From NCBI GenBank assembly GCA_001306305.2, contig CP155577.1:744001-808000 (forward strand): a stretch of 64,000 nucleotides of DNA, written 5' to 3'. Each line of letters begins with the position of its first letter. The stretch's first letter is position 1. Positions 1 to 8,845 of this stretch are shown in pieces. The notes under the pieces are model-generated. The model saw only the letters and a list, made by a program, of their open reading frames with translations, was not told the origin of the DNA and made no database searches. The stretch comes from Citromicrobium bathyomarinum (GTDB lineage: Bacteria > Pseudomonadota > Alphaproteobacteria > Sphingomonadales > Sphingomonadaceae). Position numbers and translations under genes: made by a program.

Positions 1-562
1 CATCGGCAATCTCCCCGCGGATCCGGCTGGCTTCCGCCTCGTCGTCGGTGGCGTCGAGGCTTGTCGCCAGTTCGGCGCGCTGGCTGGTCAGATCCTCGCG
101 CTCCTTCTCGAGCGCGCTGTCGATCTGCTTCATGTCGGGCGCGGAGATATCGGTCGGGGTGGTGAAGCCGACCGCCTGGAACACCGCAAACATCAGGAAC
201 ACGGTGAACAGGAACATCGCCATCGGCGAGACGAAGAACGCGCGCTCGCCTGCGATATAGCGGCGGGTGAGATCGCCCGGCCGCCACGCGAGCAGCGGCA
301 GCGTGTGCCACAGCTTGCCGTCGAGGTGCAGCACGCCGTGGACCAGATCGTGCCCTACGGCGGACAGGGTGCGATGCAGGTGCGCCGCCTGACCGCAGGT
401 GTGGCAATGCGGGCCGACCAGCTCGGTCCCGCAATTGAGGCAGGCGGTTTCGGCGAAGTGTCCGTCCGCGTCGAGCGCGCTCCCGCCACTCTCACGCGAA
501 ATCGCGCGCGCGAACAGGCCGCCTTCGCTTGCCGTACCGATTGCCTCGGGAATATCGCTCAT
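1..562 (-). CDS. DUF3667 family zinc-ribbon membrane protein (3' end outside window)
   Basis: Reading leftward from an ATG at 562, the frame stays open to the window edge and begins MSDIPEAIG. Residues about 36-55 form a zinc ribbon (ACLNCGTE, then HCHTCGQ). This is followed by the DUF3667 signature around residues 90-125, including DLTRRYIAGERAFF and SPMAMFLFTVF, the latter being a membrane segment. A charged, coiled-coil-like stretch rich in Glu, Asp and Arg follows up to the edge. The function of the family is unknown. It is divergent from nothing nearby and may share a transcript with the membrane protein gene upstream (640-1395). The family call rests on recognised motifs, and the C-terminus is not visible. 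Confidence 0.8.
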   Translation of the reverse strand, partial: MSDIPEAIGTASEGGLFARAISRESGGSALDADGHFAETACLNCGTELVGPHCHTCGQAAHLHRTLSAVGHDLVHGVLHLDGKLWHTLPLLAWRPGDLTRRYIAGERAFFVSPMAMFLFTVFLMFAVFQAVGFTTPTDISAPDMKQIDSALEKEREDLTSQRAELATSLDATDDEAEASRIRGEIAD

Positions 563-639
563 GCCCGTCTGCCCCCTGACCGTCCGCCTGCGCCTCTAGC
601 ACAAGCACATCGCCCGTCGAGCCGTCACGCGCGCAGTCG

Positions 640-1395
640 TCAGCCCAGCATGCCGAGCCTGACGAGGACGATCCGAGCGCCGATGAGGATCACGGTCAGC
701 AGCACCAGCAGGGGGGCAAGCCGCAGCAGCGTGGTCGCCCGGTCGAGCCGCGCATGATCGCGCAGCCGCCATGCGTTGAGGACCACCATCGCGCTGACCA
801 GCGGGGCGAGCACGAATTGCGCCGGCAGCCCCAGCTGGTGCAGCGCGAGTGCGAGCGCGATAAACGCGGCCGAGCCGCCCAGCGCTTCGCCCGCGAAGAT
901 CACTGGCCATTGCGGGTGGCGCATGCCCGTGGCGGGGCAGGTCAGCCGCGCGGAGAGCGCGCCCAGAGGCAGCAGCAGCCAGCCCAGCGTCCACAATTCG
1001 CCGAGGAAGGTCAGCAGCGCGGAGGCGCCGCGATCCTGCTCGGCAGCGTCCGTCTGGTCGATCTCGCCTCGTCGCCAGGCGAGGTTCGCCTGCTCGACGA
1101 AGAACGCCGCCGACTGCGCCCGCTCGCGCCGTTCCGCGCTGTCCACGTCCGAAGCATCGGGTGTCTCTTCCCCGATGTCGCCCACCACCGTGGCCAATGC
1201 TTGATCGGTGCCTGACAGCGCCCGGTCGATCGCGATATCCTCGCCCGCCCGGCCGCTCGGCTCGCTCACCAGGTCGAGCGCGAGCAGCAGCACCATCCCG
1301 GCAAGGAACACCGCCAGCGCGCGGATCAGCGGGTCGGCGAAACGGCCGCCGAGCATCGGCGCTCGCTCGGTTGCGGGAGGGGAGGCGTCGGGCAT
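640..1395 (-). CDS. Multi-pass membrane protein of unknown function
   Basis: I do not recognise the family. The 251-residue product, starting MPDASPPATERAP, has a hydrophobic segment at about residues 24-45 and then an acidic, Glu/Asp-rich soluble loop of about 80 residues. Four more hydrophobic segments follow in the C-terminal half, including ELWTLGWLLLPLGALSA, FIALALALHQLGL and a final LLVLLTVILIGARIVLV. The frame is open further upstream, but the ATG at 1395 is the start that gives a sensible N-terminus next to the first membrane segment. It probably sits in the inner membrane. It lies head to head with the DUF3072 gene at 1501. Confidence 0.6.
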   Translation of the reverse strand: MPDASPPATERAPMLGGRFADPLIRALAVFLAGMVLLLALDLVSEPSGRAGEDIAIDRALSGTDQALATVVGDIGEETPDASDVDSAERRERAQSAAFFVEQANLAWRRGEIDQTDAAEQDRGASALLTFLGELWTLGWLLLPLGALSARLTCPATGMRHPQWPVIFAGEALGGSAAFIALALALHQLGLPAQFVLAPLVSAMVVLNAWRLRDHARLDRATTLLRLAPLLVLLTVILIGARIVLVRLGMLG

Positions 1396-1500
1396 GATGC
1401 CGTCATAGCGTGCCTCTTCCCCAACGCCAGCCTGTGCGACCGTGCCTAACGGGAACGTATGGAGAACGTCGCTCGTTGCACAGGAAAGGAGACACGTACC

Positions 1501-1734
1501 GTGGAAGAGATCACCCAGCACCCCAAGGCCGAGCCGACCTCGAATGCCGAGAAGGCTCCCGAAAACTGGACCACCGGCGATGAACGGATGACCGGCGCGC
1601 AGGCCAGCTATCTGAAAACGCTGGCGGAAGAGGCTGGCGAGCCGGAGGCGTTCGATCCCGGCCTGAGCAAGGCCGATGCGTCGCTGCGCATCGATGCGCT
1701 GCAGGAAAAGACCGGCCGCGGAAGCGGGGACTAA
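1501..1734 (+). CDS. DUF3072 domain protein
   Basis: This small acidic protein contains the DUF3072 signature: MTGAQASYLKTLAEEAGE, FDPGLSKADAS and RIDALQEKTG. Its function is unknown; relatives are short proteins found widely in proteobacteria and actinobacteria. I chose the GTG at 1501 because a strong AGGAAAGGAG Shine-Dalgarno stretch lies about 10 bases ahead of it. An in-frame ATG at 1459 would add 14 residues (MENVARCTGKETRT) that look non-conserved and overlap the ribosome-binding site. The gene ends four bases inside the 3' end of the convergent ParA-like gene. Confidence 0.75.
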   Translation: MEEITQHPKAEPTSNAEKAPENWTTGDERMTGAQASYLKTLAEEAGEPEAFDPGLSKADASLRIDALQEKTGRGSGD

Positions 1735-2462
1735 CCCTTCGCGAGCGCTCGCTCGATCTTGGTCCACAGGGCCTTGAACGCGCGCGCGCCCGGGCTGCGC
1801 GGGGCGAAGGCGCCGACCGGGGCCTGCTGCGCCGCGCATTGTTCGATCGCGCTCGACGCGGGGATCACCGCCCAGTCCGCTGAGGCCGCGATCGCATCGC
1901 GGTGAAGCGTGCGGCGACGATCAACCATCGAGAATACCGGCATGATCGGCGGGGCCTTCTTGCCCTCCGCCCCCACTTCCTCGCGCACGATCTCAAGCGC
2001 GCGGGCGGACAGGGGCGAGGGCGGGATCGGCACGATCACGAGGTCGGCAGCGCGCACGATCTGGCTGGAGAGTTCGTTGAGCACCGGCGGGCAATCGAGC
2101 AGCAGCCGGTCGTAATCCTTGATCAGGTCGGCGGTCAGCTTCGCGATCCGGTTCTTCTTGCCGATCTCGGCCAGCTGCGCGTCGATCGCACGGATCGATT
2201 CGTCCGCCGGCAGCAGGTCGAGCCGGGGGTAGCCGGTCTTGCGGATCAGCTTGGCAGGATCGATCTCCTTGCTGATCACGCTGGTCGCGAGCCGTTTCTT
2301 CTTCGGATCGACGCCCAGCAGGAAGCCCGCGCCGCCCGCCGCATCCAGATCCCACAGCAGCGTCCGGCGGCTGGAATGGGTCGCTGCGCACCATGCCAGG
2401 TTGGCGGCGAAAGTGGTTTTACCGACCCCGCCCTTCACGCTGTAGATCGCGACGACCGCCAT
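1731..2462 (-). CDS. ParA/MinD-type P-loop ATPase
   Basis: A 243-residue ATPase of the ParA family. The deviant Walker A motif KGGVGKTT lies at residues 11-18, followed by the A' region LLWDLDAAGG and a Walker B-like DRLLLDCPP. The family moves plasmids, chromosome origins or protein cargo by ATP-dependent dimerisation. No ParB gene or parS site is visible beside it, so this is more likely an orphan ParA than the chromosomal ParA, which normally sits with parB and the gid genes. It stands alone between the DUF3072 gene and the rpoZ terminator. A DNA- or membrane-cargo role cannot be chosen from the sequence. Confidence 0.85.
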   Translation of the reverse strand: MAVVAIYSVKGGVGKTTFAANLAWCAATHSSRRTLLWDLDAAGGAGFLLGVDPKKKRLATSVISKEIDPAKLIRKTGYPRLDLLPADESIRAIDAQLAEIGKKNRIAKLTADLIKDYDRLLLDCPPVLNELSSQIVRAADLVIVPIPPSPLSARALEIVREEVGAEGKKAPPIMPVFSMVDRRRTLHRDAIAASADWAVIPASSAIEQCAAQQAPVGAFAPRSPGARAFKALWTKIERALAKG

Positions 2463-2590
2463 GCCTGCCCGTCTCCTTCTGCGCGCGGGTGAAGAGGCGC
2501 GCCGTGTTGCAGCTTCATTACATATATCAGTTTGCTCCCCGCAAAAGCGGGGTTCTCTCCGGTTCGCATGGTCTGGATGAACAGGCCCCG

Positions 2591-2631
2591 AAACGAAAAA
2601 CGGGGCGGCACCTCCTGAGAGGTCCGCCCCG
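2591..2631 (-). terminator. Intrinsic terminator of rpoZ
   Basis: On the minus strand a GC-rich hairpin (CGGGGCGGACCTC, four-base loop, then GAGGTGCCGCCCCG) is followed directly by TTTTTCGTTT. It lies 43 bases beyond the rpoZ stop codon and also separates rpoZ from the ParA-like gene. Confidence 0.85.
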
Positions 2632-2673
2632 CTTCAATCTGTTCGGGAGGGCTGCGTGTCAGCCCAAGGCAGA

Positions 2674-3018
2674 TCAGCCTTCGTAGTCGCCGCCGACCGA
2701 GGTCGAACGGGCCGGGGTCGCCGCGGTCACGCGCAGCGCTTCGGCCGACTGGCTGAGCGAGCCGATTTCATCGACCTCGTCATCGTCGTCCGGCAGGATC
2801 TTCTGCAGGTTGGTGACCATGCTTTCCTGCAGGTCCTTGGGCTTCACGGTCTGCTCGGCAATTTCGCGCAGCGCGACGACCGGGTTCTTGTCGCGGTCGC
2901 GGTCGAGGGTGATTTCCGCACCGCCCGAGATTTCGCGCGCGCGCTCTGCGGCCAGCAGCACGAGATCGAAGCGGTTGGGAATCTTGTCGACGCAATCTTC
3001 AACGGTAACGCGCGCCAT
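2674..3018 (-). CDS. rpoZ: DNA-directed RNA polymerase omega subunit
   Basis: A 114-residue omega subunit, which helps assemble and stabilise RNA polymerase. The N-terminal core [17 protein letters not shown], then [12 protein letters not shown] and the helix [11 protein letters not shown], are the standard family features. The C-terminal tail is acidic and low in complexity ([10 protein letters not shown]), as in other alphaproteobacteria. I chose the ATG at 3018; the open frame extends seven residues further (MHGVPPL), but these do not fit the family start. It is followed by a good hairpin terminator. Confidence 0.95.
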   Translation of the reverse strand: MARVTVEDCVDKIPNRFDLVLLAAERAREISGGAEITLDRDRDKNPVVALREIAEQTVKPKDLQESMVTNLQKILPDDDDEVDEIGSLSQSAEALRVTAATPARSTSVGGDYEG

Positions 3019-3129
3019 AAGCGGAGGCACTCCATGCACTTAAATTTCGGGATCGAAGTGACCTATAGGGGCTTGCGCCGCGATTTTCAACGTGAATCCG
3101 GTGCGTGGCCCCGCGCCTGATCCTCGCCC

Positions 3130-4671
3130 CTACTCTTCCCCGAAGTCCGAATAGTCGCGGTACGAGGGCGAGCTGAACTTGGTGTATTCGCTCTGGAAGA
3201 TCAGCGGCACGTTGCCGGTGGAGCCGTGACGCTGCTTGGCGACAATCAGCAGCGCCTTGTTCACCAGCTTCTGATGCTCCTCCATCCAGTCCTGGTATTT
3301 CTGCGCGTCGTCGGGCGATTCGGAGCCGTCGGGCACGTTGGGCATCTGCGCCTTGTGGTAATATTCGGCGCGGTAGATGAACCACACCATGTCGGCGTCC
3401 TGCTCGATCGAGCCCGATTCGCGCAGGTCGGCGAGCTGGGGTTTCTTGTCCTCGCGCTGTTCCACCGCACGGCTGAGCTGCGAGAGCGCGATCACCGGCA
3501 GTTCCAGCTCCTTGGCCATGGTCTTGAGGCCACGGCTGATCTCCGAAATCTCGTTCACGCGGTTGTCGTTGGCGCGGCCCGAGCCCTGCAGCAGCTGCAG
3601 GTAGTCGACCACGACGAGGCCGATCTTGTTCTTCCGCTTCAGCCGCCGCGCGCGCATGCGCAGCGCATCGATGGTCAGCGCGGGGGTGTCGTCGATATAG
3701 AGCGGCAGGTCGGCGAGGCGCTGGCTCGCTTCGGAAAGCCGGGTGAATTCATCGCGCCCGATATCGCCCGAACGCAGCTTTTCCGAGCTGATCTCCGCCT
3801 GTTCCGCAAGGATACGCGTGGCGAGCTGGTCGGCGCTCATTTCGAGGCTGAAAAACGCGACCGGCGCACCGCCGCTGTCCGGCCCGCCGTCACGCATCTG
3901 CTTCAAATATTCGTACGCGGTGTTGAACGCGATGTTGGTCGCGAGCGAGGTCTTGCCCATGCCCGGACGCCCGGCGAGGATCACGAGGTCGGAATTGTGC
4001 AGACCCGCGGTCTTGTCGTCGATGGTCGAGAGGCCGGTGGTCCGGCCAGACAGGCCGCGATCCGAATTCATCGCCTTCTGCGCCAGCTTCAGTGCCGCGA
4101 TCGAGGCATCCTTGAAGGTGCTCGCGTCGGAGCCGATGTTGGTCCCCTCGGCAATCTCGTAGAGTGCGGCCTCGGCCTTCTCGATCTGCTTGAGCGGCTC
4201 GACCGTTTCCGAGGTATCGAGCGCACCGCCCACCAGCGCGCGGCCCACCGTCACCAGTTCGCGCAGCAGCGCGAGGTCGTAGATCTGTTCGGCCAGCTGG
4301 CGCGTTGCGAGCAGTCCGTGACCGTCCGCGGTCAGCCGCGCGAGATAGGTCGTCCCGCCGAGCGGTTCGAGATGCTCGTTACCATCGAAATAGGGCTTGA
4401 GCGTCACCGGGCTCGCGGTCGCGCCGCGCTCCATCATGGTCAGCACGCGTTCCATGATCAGGCGGTGCGCGGGGACGAAGAAATGCTCGGGCCGCAGGGG
4501 GTTGGGCAGTTCCTCGTAGACCGAATTGTCGATCAGCACCGCGCCGAGGAAGGCGGCCTCGGCCTCCACGTTGGAGGGCAGCGAGCGGCCTTCCTCGCCA
4601 ACGGCGGTGGCGGGGGCGTCGCCTGCGGAACTGGCGGGGGCGGAATCGAGGATCAGACTGCTATCGGACAT
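3130..4671 (-). CDS. dnaB: Replicative DNA helicase DnaB
   Basis: A 513-residue hexameric helicase that unwinds DNA ahead of the replisome. After a variable Ala-rich N-terminus comes the DnaB N domain (LPSNVEAEAAFLGAVLIDN). The RecA-like domain has Walker A GRPGMGKTSLA, the FFSLEMSADQL element, Walker B LVVVDYLQLL and a C-terminal RHGSTGNVPL arginine-finger region. The start at 4671 (MSDSSLI) gives the normal family length; the long in-frame upstream extension is intergenic. It is divergent from the UPF0262 gene, leaving about 140 bases for two promoters. Confidence 0.97.
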   Translation of the reverse strand: MSDSSLILDSAPASSAGDAPATAVGEEGRSLPSNVEAEAAFLGAVLIDNSVYEELPNPLRPEHFFVPAHRLIMERVLTMMERGATASPVTLKPYFDGNEHLEPLGGTTYLARLTADGHGLLATRQLAEQIYDLALLRELVTVGRALVGGALDTSETVEPLKQIEKAEAALYEIAEGTNIGSDASTFKDASIAALKLAQKAMNSDRGLSGRTTGLSTIDDKTAGLHNSDLVILAGRPGMGKTSLATNIAFNTAYEYLKQMRDGGPDSGGAPVAFFSLEMSADQLATRILAEQAEISSEKLRSGDIGRDEFTRLSEASQRLADLPLYIDDTPALTIDALRMRARRLKRKNKIGLVVVDYLQLLQGSGRANDNRVNEISEISRGLKTMAKELELPVIALSQLSRAVEQREDKKPQLADLRESGSIEQDADMVWFIYRAEYYHKAQMPNVPDGSESPDDAQKYQDWMEEHQKLVNKALLIVAKQRHGSTGNVPLIFQSEYTKFSSPSYRDYSDFGEE

Positions 4672-4812
4672 TGCCCGCTTCTTGTGCGAGGCGGCGGCGG
4701 CCCGCAAGCGATCCGCCCAGGAGAAATGCCTCGCCCCCCTGTGAATATCGCGCACAAGCGTTAAGCGCCTTGCCCGAGGCCCCGATAGTCTGCGAAGGCA
4801 ACCCGTAACGAC

Positions 4813-5295
4813 ATGGCCGATTATCGCATCTCTAACATCTCGCTCGACGACTCGACGATCCTGTGGCGCAATGCCGATGTCGAGCAGGAGCGGCGGGTGG
4901 CGATCTTCGATCTGATCGAGGAGAACACCTTCAAGCCGGTCCGTTCTGCGGAGCGCGGGGCGCACGGCCCCTATCATCTCGCGCTGTCGGTGCGCGACGA
5001 CCGGCTCGCGCTCGATGTCACGACCGAGGGTGGGGACGAACTGGAGACGATCCTGCTGGGCCTGGCGCGCTTCCGCCGCCCGATCCGCGACTATTTCGCG
5101 ATCTGCGACAGCTATTATCAGGCGATTCGCAAGGCGACCCCGGCAGAGATCGAGACGATCGACATGGCCCGCCGCGGCGTCCACAACCGCGCGGCCGAGC
5201 TGCTGGTCGAGCGGCTGGAGGGCAAGGTCGAGACCGATTTCGCGACTGCGCGGCGGCTGTTCACGCTGATCTGCGTCCTGCACATTCGTGGCTAG
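4813..5295 (+). CDS. UPF0262 family protein
   Basis: A 160-residue protein with typical UPF0262 sequence throughout: MADYRISNISLDD at the start, ERRVAIFDLIEEN, the GPYHLALSV core and RRLFTLICVLHIRG at the end. The family is confined to alphaproteobacteria and has no established function. The predicted protein is soluble and mixed alpha/beta. The GH25 gene starts eight bases before its stop, which suggests translational coupling. Confidence 0.9.
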   Translation: MADYRISNISLDDSTILWRNADVEQERRVAIFDLIEENTFKPVRSAERGAHGPYHLALSVRDDRLALDVTTEGGDELETILLGLARFRRPIRDYFAICDSYYQAIRKATPAEIETIDMARRGVHNRAAELLVERLEGKVETDFATARRLFTLICVLHIRG

Positions 5296-6004
5296 GCGCA
5301 AGATGGCCCGCAAGACGAAGCGCCCGCTATGGCTCAAGGCGTTGCTGGTGCTGCTGATCGCCGCGCCGGTGGGCGTCGCCGTGTGGCTTTATCAGGATCT
5401 GCGCCACTGGCGGCCGGAGGAAAGCGCGTTTCCCGAACAGGGCGTGGACCTTTCGCGCGGCACTGCGGGCGTCAATTTCGAGGTGCTGAAAGGCAGCGGC
5501 GCCGATTTCGTCTATCTGTCCGCCAGCGCGGGCGATGGCGAGCGGTCGGCGGAATTCACCCGCGCGCTGGTCGCCGCGCGCAAGGCAGGGCTGGAGGTCG
5601 GTGCGGTCCACCGATTCGATCCCTGCGTCCCGGCAGACGGGCAGTCGGCCAATTTCGTCACCATCGTACCGCGCGATCCCGCGCTGCTGCCGCCTGCGAT
5701 CGAGCTGAGCGATCCCGGCGCAGACTGCATCGATCCAGTCGATAGCGGGCAGGTGCGCAGCGAACTGACGATCCTTGCCAACCAGATAGAGGCCCATGCG
5801 GGCAAGCCGGCGATCCTCAAGGTGAGCCGCGAGTTCGAGGCCGCGCACGGCGTCGCCGCGCGGATCGAGCGCAACCTGTGGCTGGTGCGCACGCGGTTCG
5901 AGCCGGATTACGGCGGGCGGCCCTGGCTGCTGTGGACCGCGAACGAGAATTATGTAGGCCCCGGTAGCGAGGAGCCGATCGAATGGATGGTGGTGCGACC
6001 GTGA
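5288..6004 (+). CDS. Glycoside hydrolase family 25 (lysozyme-like) protein, membrane anchored
   Basis: A 238-residue protein with a basic N-terminus and one membrane segment (residues about 15-33, ALLVLLIAAPVGVAVWL), followed by a GH25-like barrel. Family features are GVDLSRG at the first beta strand, FVYLSASAGDG in place of the usual FVYIKATEG, an acidic strand PPAIELS, and a C-terminal WLLWTANENY. GH25 enzymes cleave the muramyl-glucosamine bond of peptidoglycan, so a periplasmic wall-remodelling role is likely. Several catalytic acidic positions are not at textbook spacing, so activity should not be assumed. It overlaps both neighbours (UPF0262 and cdd). Confidence 0.75.
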   Translation: MARRKMARKTKRPLWLKALLVLLIAAPVGVAVWLYQDLRHWRPEESAFPEQGVDLSRGTAGVNFEVLKGSGADFVYLSASAGDGERSAEFTRALVAARKAGLEVGAVHRFDPCVPADGQSANFVTIVPRDPALLPPAIELSDPGADCIDPVDSGQVRSELTILANQIEAHAGKPAILKVSREFEAAHGVAARIERNLWLVRTRFEPDYGGRPWLLWTANENYVGPGSEEPIEWMVVRP

Positions 6005-6417
6005 ATGATGACGAACTGATTGCCGCAGCGCGCGAGGCGGCGGCCACGGCCTATGCGCCCTATTCGGACTATCCGGTCGGCGCCGCGCTGCGCTTTGCCG
6101 ACGGGGCGATCATCACCGGCACCAATATCGAGAACGCGAGCTACGGCCTGTCGCTGTGCGCGGAGACGGTCGCGGTCGCCAAGGCGCTGGCCGAAGGGCG
6201 GCGCGGTGGTCTGGAGCGGCTCGCGGTGACCGGCCCGAAGGGCAAGGGCGGCGATGCCCCGATCACCCCGTGCGGGCGGTGCCGCCAGGTGCTCAACGAA
6301 ATCGCCCAGCTGGGCGGCACGGACCCGGCGATCCTGTGCGTCGGTGCGCACGAGGTGATGGAACTGCGCCTGTCGGACCTGTTGCCCCACGGCTTCGGCC
6401 CCGCGCACCTCGATTAA
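6001..6417 (+). CDS. cdd: Cytidine deaminase
   Basis: This enzyme deaminates cytidine and deoxycytidine to uridine and deoxyuridine in pyrimidine salvage. The zinc-binding motifs are clear: LSLCAETVA (with catalytic Glu) and ITPCGRCRQVL. The substrate-binding IENASYG element is also present. I prefer the GTG at 6001, which overlaps the TGA of the GH25 gene (GTGA), a common coupling arrangement. An in-frame ATG at 5983 would add six residues. The length of about 138 residues fits the homotetrameric class. Confidence 0.93.
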   Translation: MNDDELIAAAREAAATAYAPYSDYPVGAALRFADGAIITGTNIENASYGLSLCAETVAVAKALAEGRRGGLERLAVTGPKGKGGDAPITPCGRCRQVLNEIAQLGGTDPAILCVGAHEVMELRLSDLLPHGFGPAHLD

Positions 6418-6425
6418 CCGCAACT

Positions 6426-6515
6426 CCCTTCCCCATGGGGAGGGGCGGGGGGTGGGGGGCCCAGACATCGGCCCGGGGTGCACCCCCACCCAACCTCCCC
6501 CTTGAGGGGGAGGGG
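6426..6515. repeat. Intergenic GC-rich double palindrome
   Basis: Between the convergent cdd and M14 carboxypeptidase genes there are two small hairpins. One is CCCTTCCCC with GGGGAGGGG around 6426-6445; the other is CCTCCCCC-TTGA-GGGGGAGG at 6494-6513. They are separated by a G-rich then C-rich stretch that can also pair. The layout resembles REP/BIME-type intergenic repeats and could end transcription from both sides. No T-run follows, so this is not a classical terminator. Confidence 0.55.
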
Positions 6516-6526
6516 CAAGCTAGGCC

Positions 6527-7666
6527 TTAGCCCTCGTCGCTCTCCAGCCATTCGAGCAGCGCGCCGAGGCAATCGCGGGCGAGCAGCTTGGAGCGTTCGG
6601 GGCTCCATCCCTGCAGTTCGTCGGGATAGTCGGCATTGTCCTTGAACGGCATTTCCAGGGTCATCGCGGTCGCGGCATAGCGTTCCGCCACCTGGTTGGT
6701 GCTGATCGTCAGGTTGGCCTTGCCCGGACCGGACTTGGGATAGCCCTTGGCGGTCTGGAAATCGGGGCTGCGGCGTTCGAGAATGCGCTGGTAGCGATAG
6801 AATCGCTCGCCATGCTCGTCGCTCCAGCTGGGGATGCCCTCGAACCCGGCGAGGAACACGGCGTCGATCGCCTCGTCGCCGTGGACGTCCATCGCGAAAT
6901 GCACCCCGGTATCGTCCATCGCATTGCGGATCGCGAGCACTTCGGGCGAATTCTCCGCAGTGGGTTCGGCCCATTCGCGGTTGAGGTTCACGCCCTTGGC
7001 ATTGGTCCGCAGGTGGCCGCGGCGGCTGCCGTCGGGGTTGCAGTTGGGCACCACGTGGAACCGGCACTTCTCGCGCAGCGCGCGGCCCAGCGTATCTGCC
7101 GGATTGCCGAGCACTTCGAGCGCGCCTTCCATCCACCATTCGGCCATGCTCTCGCCCGGGTGCTGGCGGCCGTAGAGCCACACCTGCGTCTCGCCCTCGC
7201 CCATTTCGAGGCAGTCGAGCGGCTGCCCGTCGAGCGTTTCGCCCAGCTTGCGGTAGGTCACGCCTTCGGTGCTGGCGCATTCGGCGACCAGATCGTGGTG
7301 CCGTTCCATCGAGAACGGCGCGAAATAGGCGAACCACACCAGATCGCAGGTCGGGGTGAAGCGGATCGTCAGCGTGCCGCCTTCCTCGTCCTTGTCGAAG
7401 GTGGAGGGCGCGCGGCCCCAGAAGGCGCGGTCTTCGCTGACGCAGGCGTTGTAGTCGGGCCAGCCCGCCGGATAGGCGCTGTCGTTCAGGCCGACGATCT
7501 TGATCACCAGTTCGCGCCCGCCGGTATTGGCGACGCGGAAGTGGAACCACTGCTTGAATTCGCTCTGGTAATCGTTCTTCAGACGCAGCATCGCGCTCGC
7601 CTGGTGCACGGTCATGACCTCGATGCTGCCGCTGTCGAAGCCTGTGTCGATGGTGATATTGCTCAA
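6527..7666 (-). CDS. M14 family zinc carboxypeptidase (cytosolic carboxypeptidase-like)
   Basis: A 379-residue metallopeptidase. An N-terminal beta-rich domain (residues 1-120) precedes the M14 fold, as in the cytosolic carboxypeptidase subgroup. Zinc ligands are in HPGES (His, Glu) and DVHGDE (His). The substrate-binding pair is in [10 protein letters not shown] and LNREW, and the general base is the Glu of TLEMPF. There is no signal peptide, so the protein should be cytosolic. The start is TTG at 7666: GGAGGT lies about six bases ahead, and the TTGA overlaps the stop of the preceding lipoprotein gene, suggesting coupling. The physiological substrate is unknown. Confidence 0.9.
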   Translation of the reverse strand: MSNITIDTGFDSGSIEVMTVHQASAMLRLKNDYQSEFKQWFHFRVANTGGRELVIKIVGLNDSAYPAGWPDYNACVSEDRAFWGRAPSTFDKDEEGGTLTIRFTPTCDLVWFAYFAPFSMERHHDLVAECASTEGVTYRKLGETLDGQPLDCLEMGEGETQVWLYGRQHPGESMAEWWMEGALEVLGNPADTLGRALREKCRFHVVPNCNPDGSRRGHLRTNAKGVNLNREWAEPTAENSPEVLAIRNAMDDTGVHFAMDVHGDEAIDAVFLAGFEGIPSWSDEHGERFYRYQRILERRSPDFQTAKGYPKSGPGKANLTISTNQVAERYAATAMTLEMPFKDNADYPDELQGWSPERSKLLARDCLGALLEWLESDEG

Positions 7667-8283
7667 GGATTGACCTCCACTTCGATGGTTTCACCGCTGT
7701 TGCCGGGGAAGCCCCGGAACAGCGCCTCGGCGAGAGCCGCTGCCGCTGCGTCGTTTTGCGCAAGACGGGAGCCGACCGGCGCGTCGAGTCGCGCGCGCCC
7801 TTCCCACAACACGGTGCCGCTTGTCACGTCGCGAAGACTGACAGAGAGGCGGGTGATCACCCGCTCGTCCGCGCCGCCGCCCAGATTGATGCCGACGCCC
7901 AGCCCTACTCCGCCGCCGTAGCTGCCCGCCGAACCGCCCGCGCCGACCGAGACCGGGCTGCTCCGCCCGCCTTCGGTCAGCTGTTCGCGCTCGACACTGA
8001 CGCTGGCGAGCTGCCGCGCTGCGGGCCGCGCGTTCTCGGCATAGCCGAACGTGCTCAGCTCGCGCGCCACGGCCTGCGTGTAAGGCAGCATCGCGAGGCC
8101 CTGCTCTTCTGACCCGGGCGCGGTTTCCACCCTGAGCGTGGTGTCGCCCAGCTGCGCGCGCGAATCGGGCGCGATGAAGCGGGTCACCTCGATCGGGCCG
8201 GCAGGGCGCGCGGTGGTGCAGGCGGAAAGCGGCAGCGCGGCGATCGCTGCGATAAGGGCGAATGTCCTGTGGCGGGCGGTCAT
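7663..8283 (-). CDS. DUF4136-like lipoprotein
   Basis: A lipoprotein with an N-terminal signal ending in the lipobox LSAC at about residue 18 ([18 protein letters not shown]). The body resembles DUF4136: a beta strand [10 protein letters not shown], a Gly-rich central region and [17 protein letters not shown]. It ends with the element [13 protein letters not shown], which also ends the lipoprotein at 55229-55876. The ATG at 8283 has AGAGGA about ten bases upstream; an ATG at 8295 is also possible. It is upstream of, and overlaps, the M14 peptidase gene. The product is probably anchored in the outer membrane; its function is unknown. Confidence 0.7.
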   Translation of the reverse strand: MTARHRTFALIAAIAALPLSACTTARPAGPIEVTRFIAPDSRAQLGDTTLRVETAPGSEEQGLAMLPYTQAVARELSTFGYAENARPAARQLASVSVEREQLTEGGRSSPVSVGAGGSAGSYGGGVGLGVGINLGGGADERVITRLSVSLRDVTSGTVLWEGRARLDAPVGSRLAQNDAAAAALAEALFRGFPGNSGETIEVEVNP

Positions 8284-8536
8284 GGCGGTGTGCATCCTCT
8301 GGCGATAGTGCTTGAATTCGGGCGCGAAACCGGGTCTGGCATGGCGGTAACGCATGGACCGGGCAAAGCGTGCCCCGTGGCGTTGGGCCGCGCAGGTGCC
8401 CGCGACCGCGATGCTTGACTTTAGAGCCTTCGTGACTAGATAGCGCCGCAATGATGCCGGCATCGCAGGCTGTTCTGCGGTGCCGTTTCTTTTGCAGTCG
8501 ATTTTTTTCGGTCGATGATTTTTCCAGGGTAGTGCC

Positions 8537-8662
8537 ATGAAGATTCGCAACAGCCTCAAGTCGCTCAAGAACCGTCACCGCGATAACCGCGTGATCCGTC
8601 GTCGCGGCCGGACCTATGTGATCAACAAGACCAACAAGCGGATGAAGGCGCGCCAGGGCTGA
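8537..8662 (+). CDS. rpmJ: 50S ribosomal protein L36 (bL36)
   Basis: A 41-residue basic protein, [14 protein letters not shown] through RMKARQG, matching the short alphaproteobacterial L36 form without the four zinc-binding cysteines. The motif [19 protein letters not shown] is family-typical. A T-rich leader (ATTTTTTTCGG) precedes it, and a bidirectional hairpin terminator follows about 100 bases downstream. Confidence 0.95.
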   Translation: MKIRNSLKSLKNRHRDNRVIRRRGRTYVINKTNKRMKARQG

Positions 8663-8763
8663 TTCGCCCCGGTGGCTGCTATCATCGGATAGAGTTTCGC
8701 GAGCGGAGCGTGGGGCCACCGGGCCCCGCGCTCCCTTCGTTGCGTCGGTTGGCGACGCCATGA

Positions 8764-8799
8764 AAAAGCCCTCCAGGCCATAATGGCCGGAGGGCTTTT
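8764..8799. terminator. Bidirectional intrinsic terminator
   Basis: A perfect 11-bp stem, AAAAGCCCTCC with GGAGGGCTTTT, encloses a second short stem (GGCCA/TGGCC). T-runs occur on both strands, so it can end rpmJ on the plus strand and the small secreted protein gene on the minus strand. Confidence 0.9.
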
Positions 8800-8845
8800 C
8801 CTTTGCCGGTCGTCTGGGAGGCCGACCGGCAGGTGGATCGTTCGA

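Noticed and set aside
3226-4764. Long open frame on the plus strand opposite dnaB
   Set aside because: It is an antisense shadow of a GC-rich gene; the minus strand gives a complete DnaB with all motifs.
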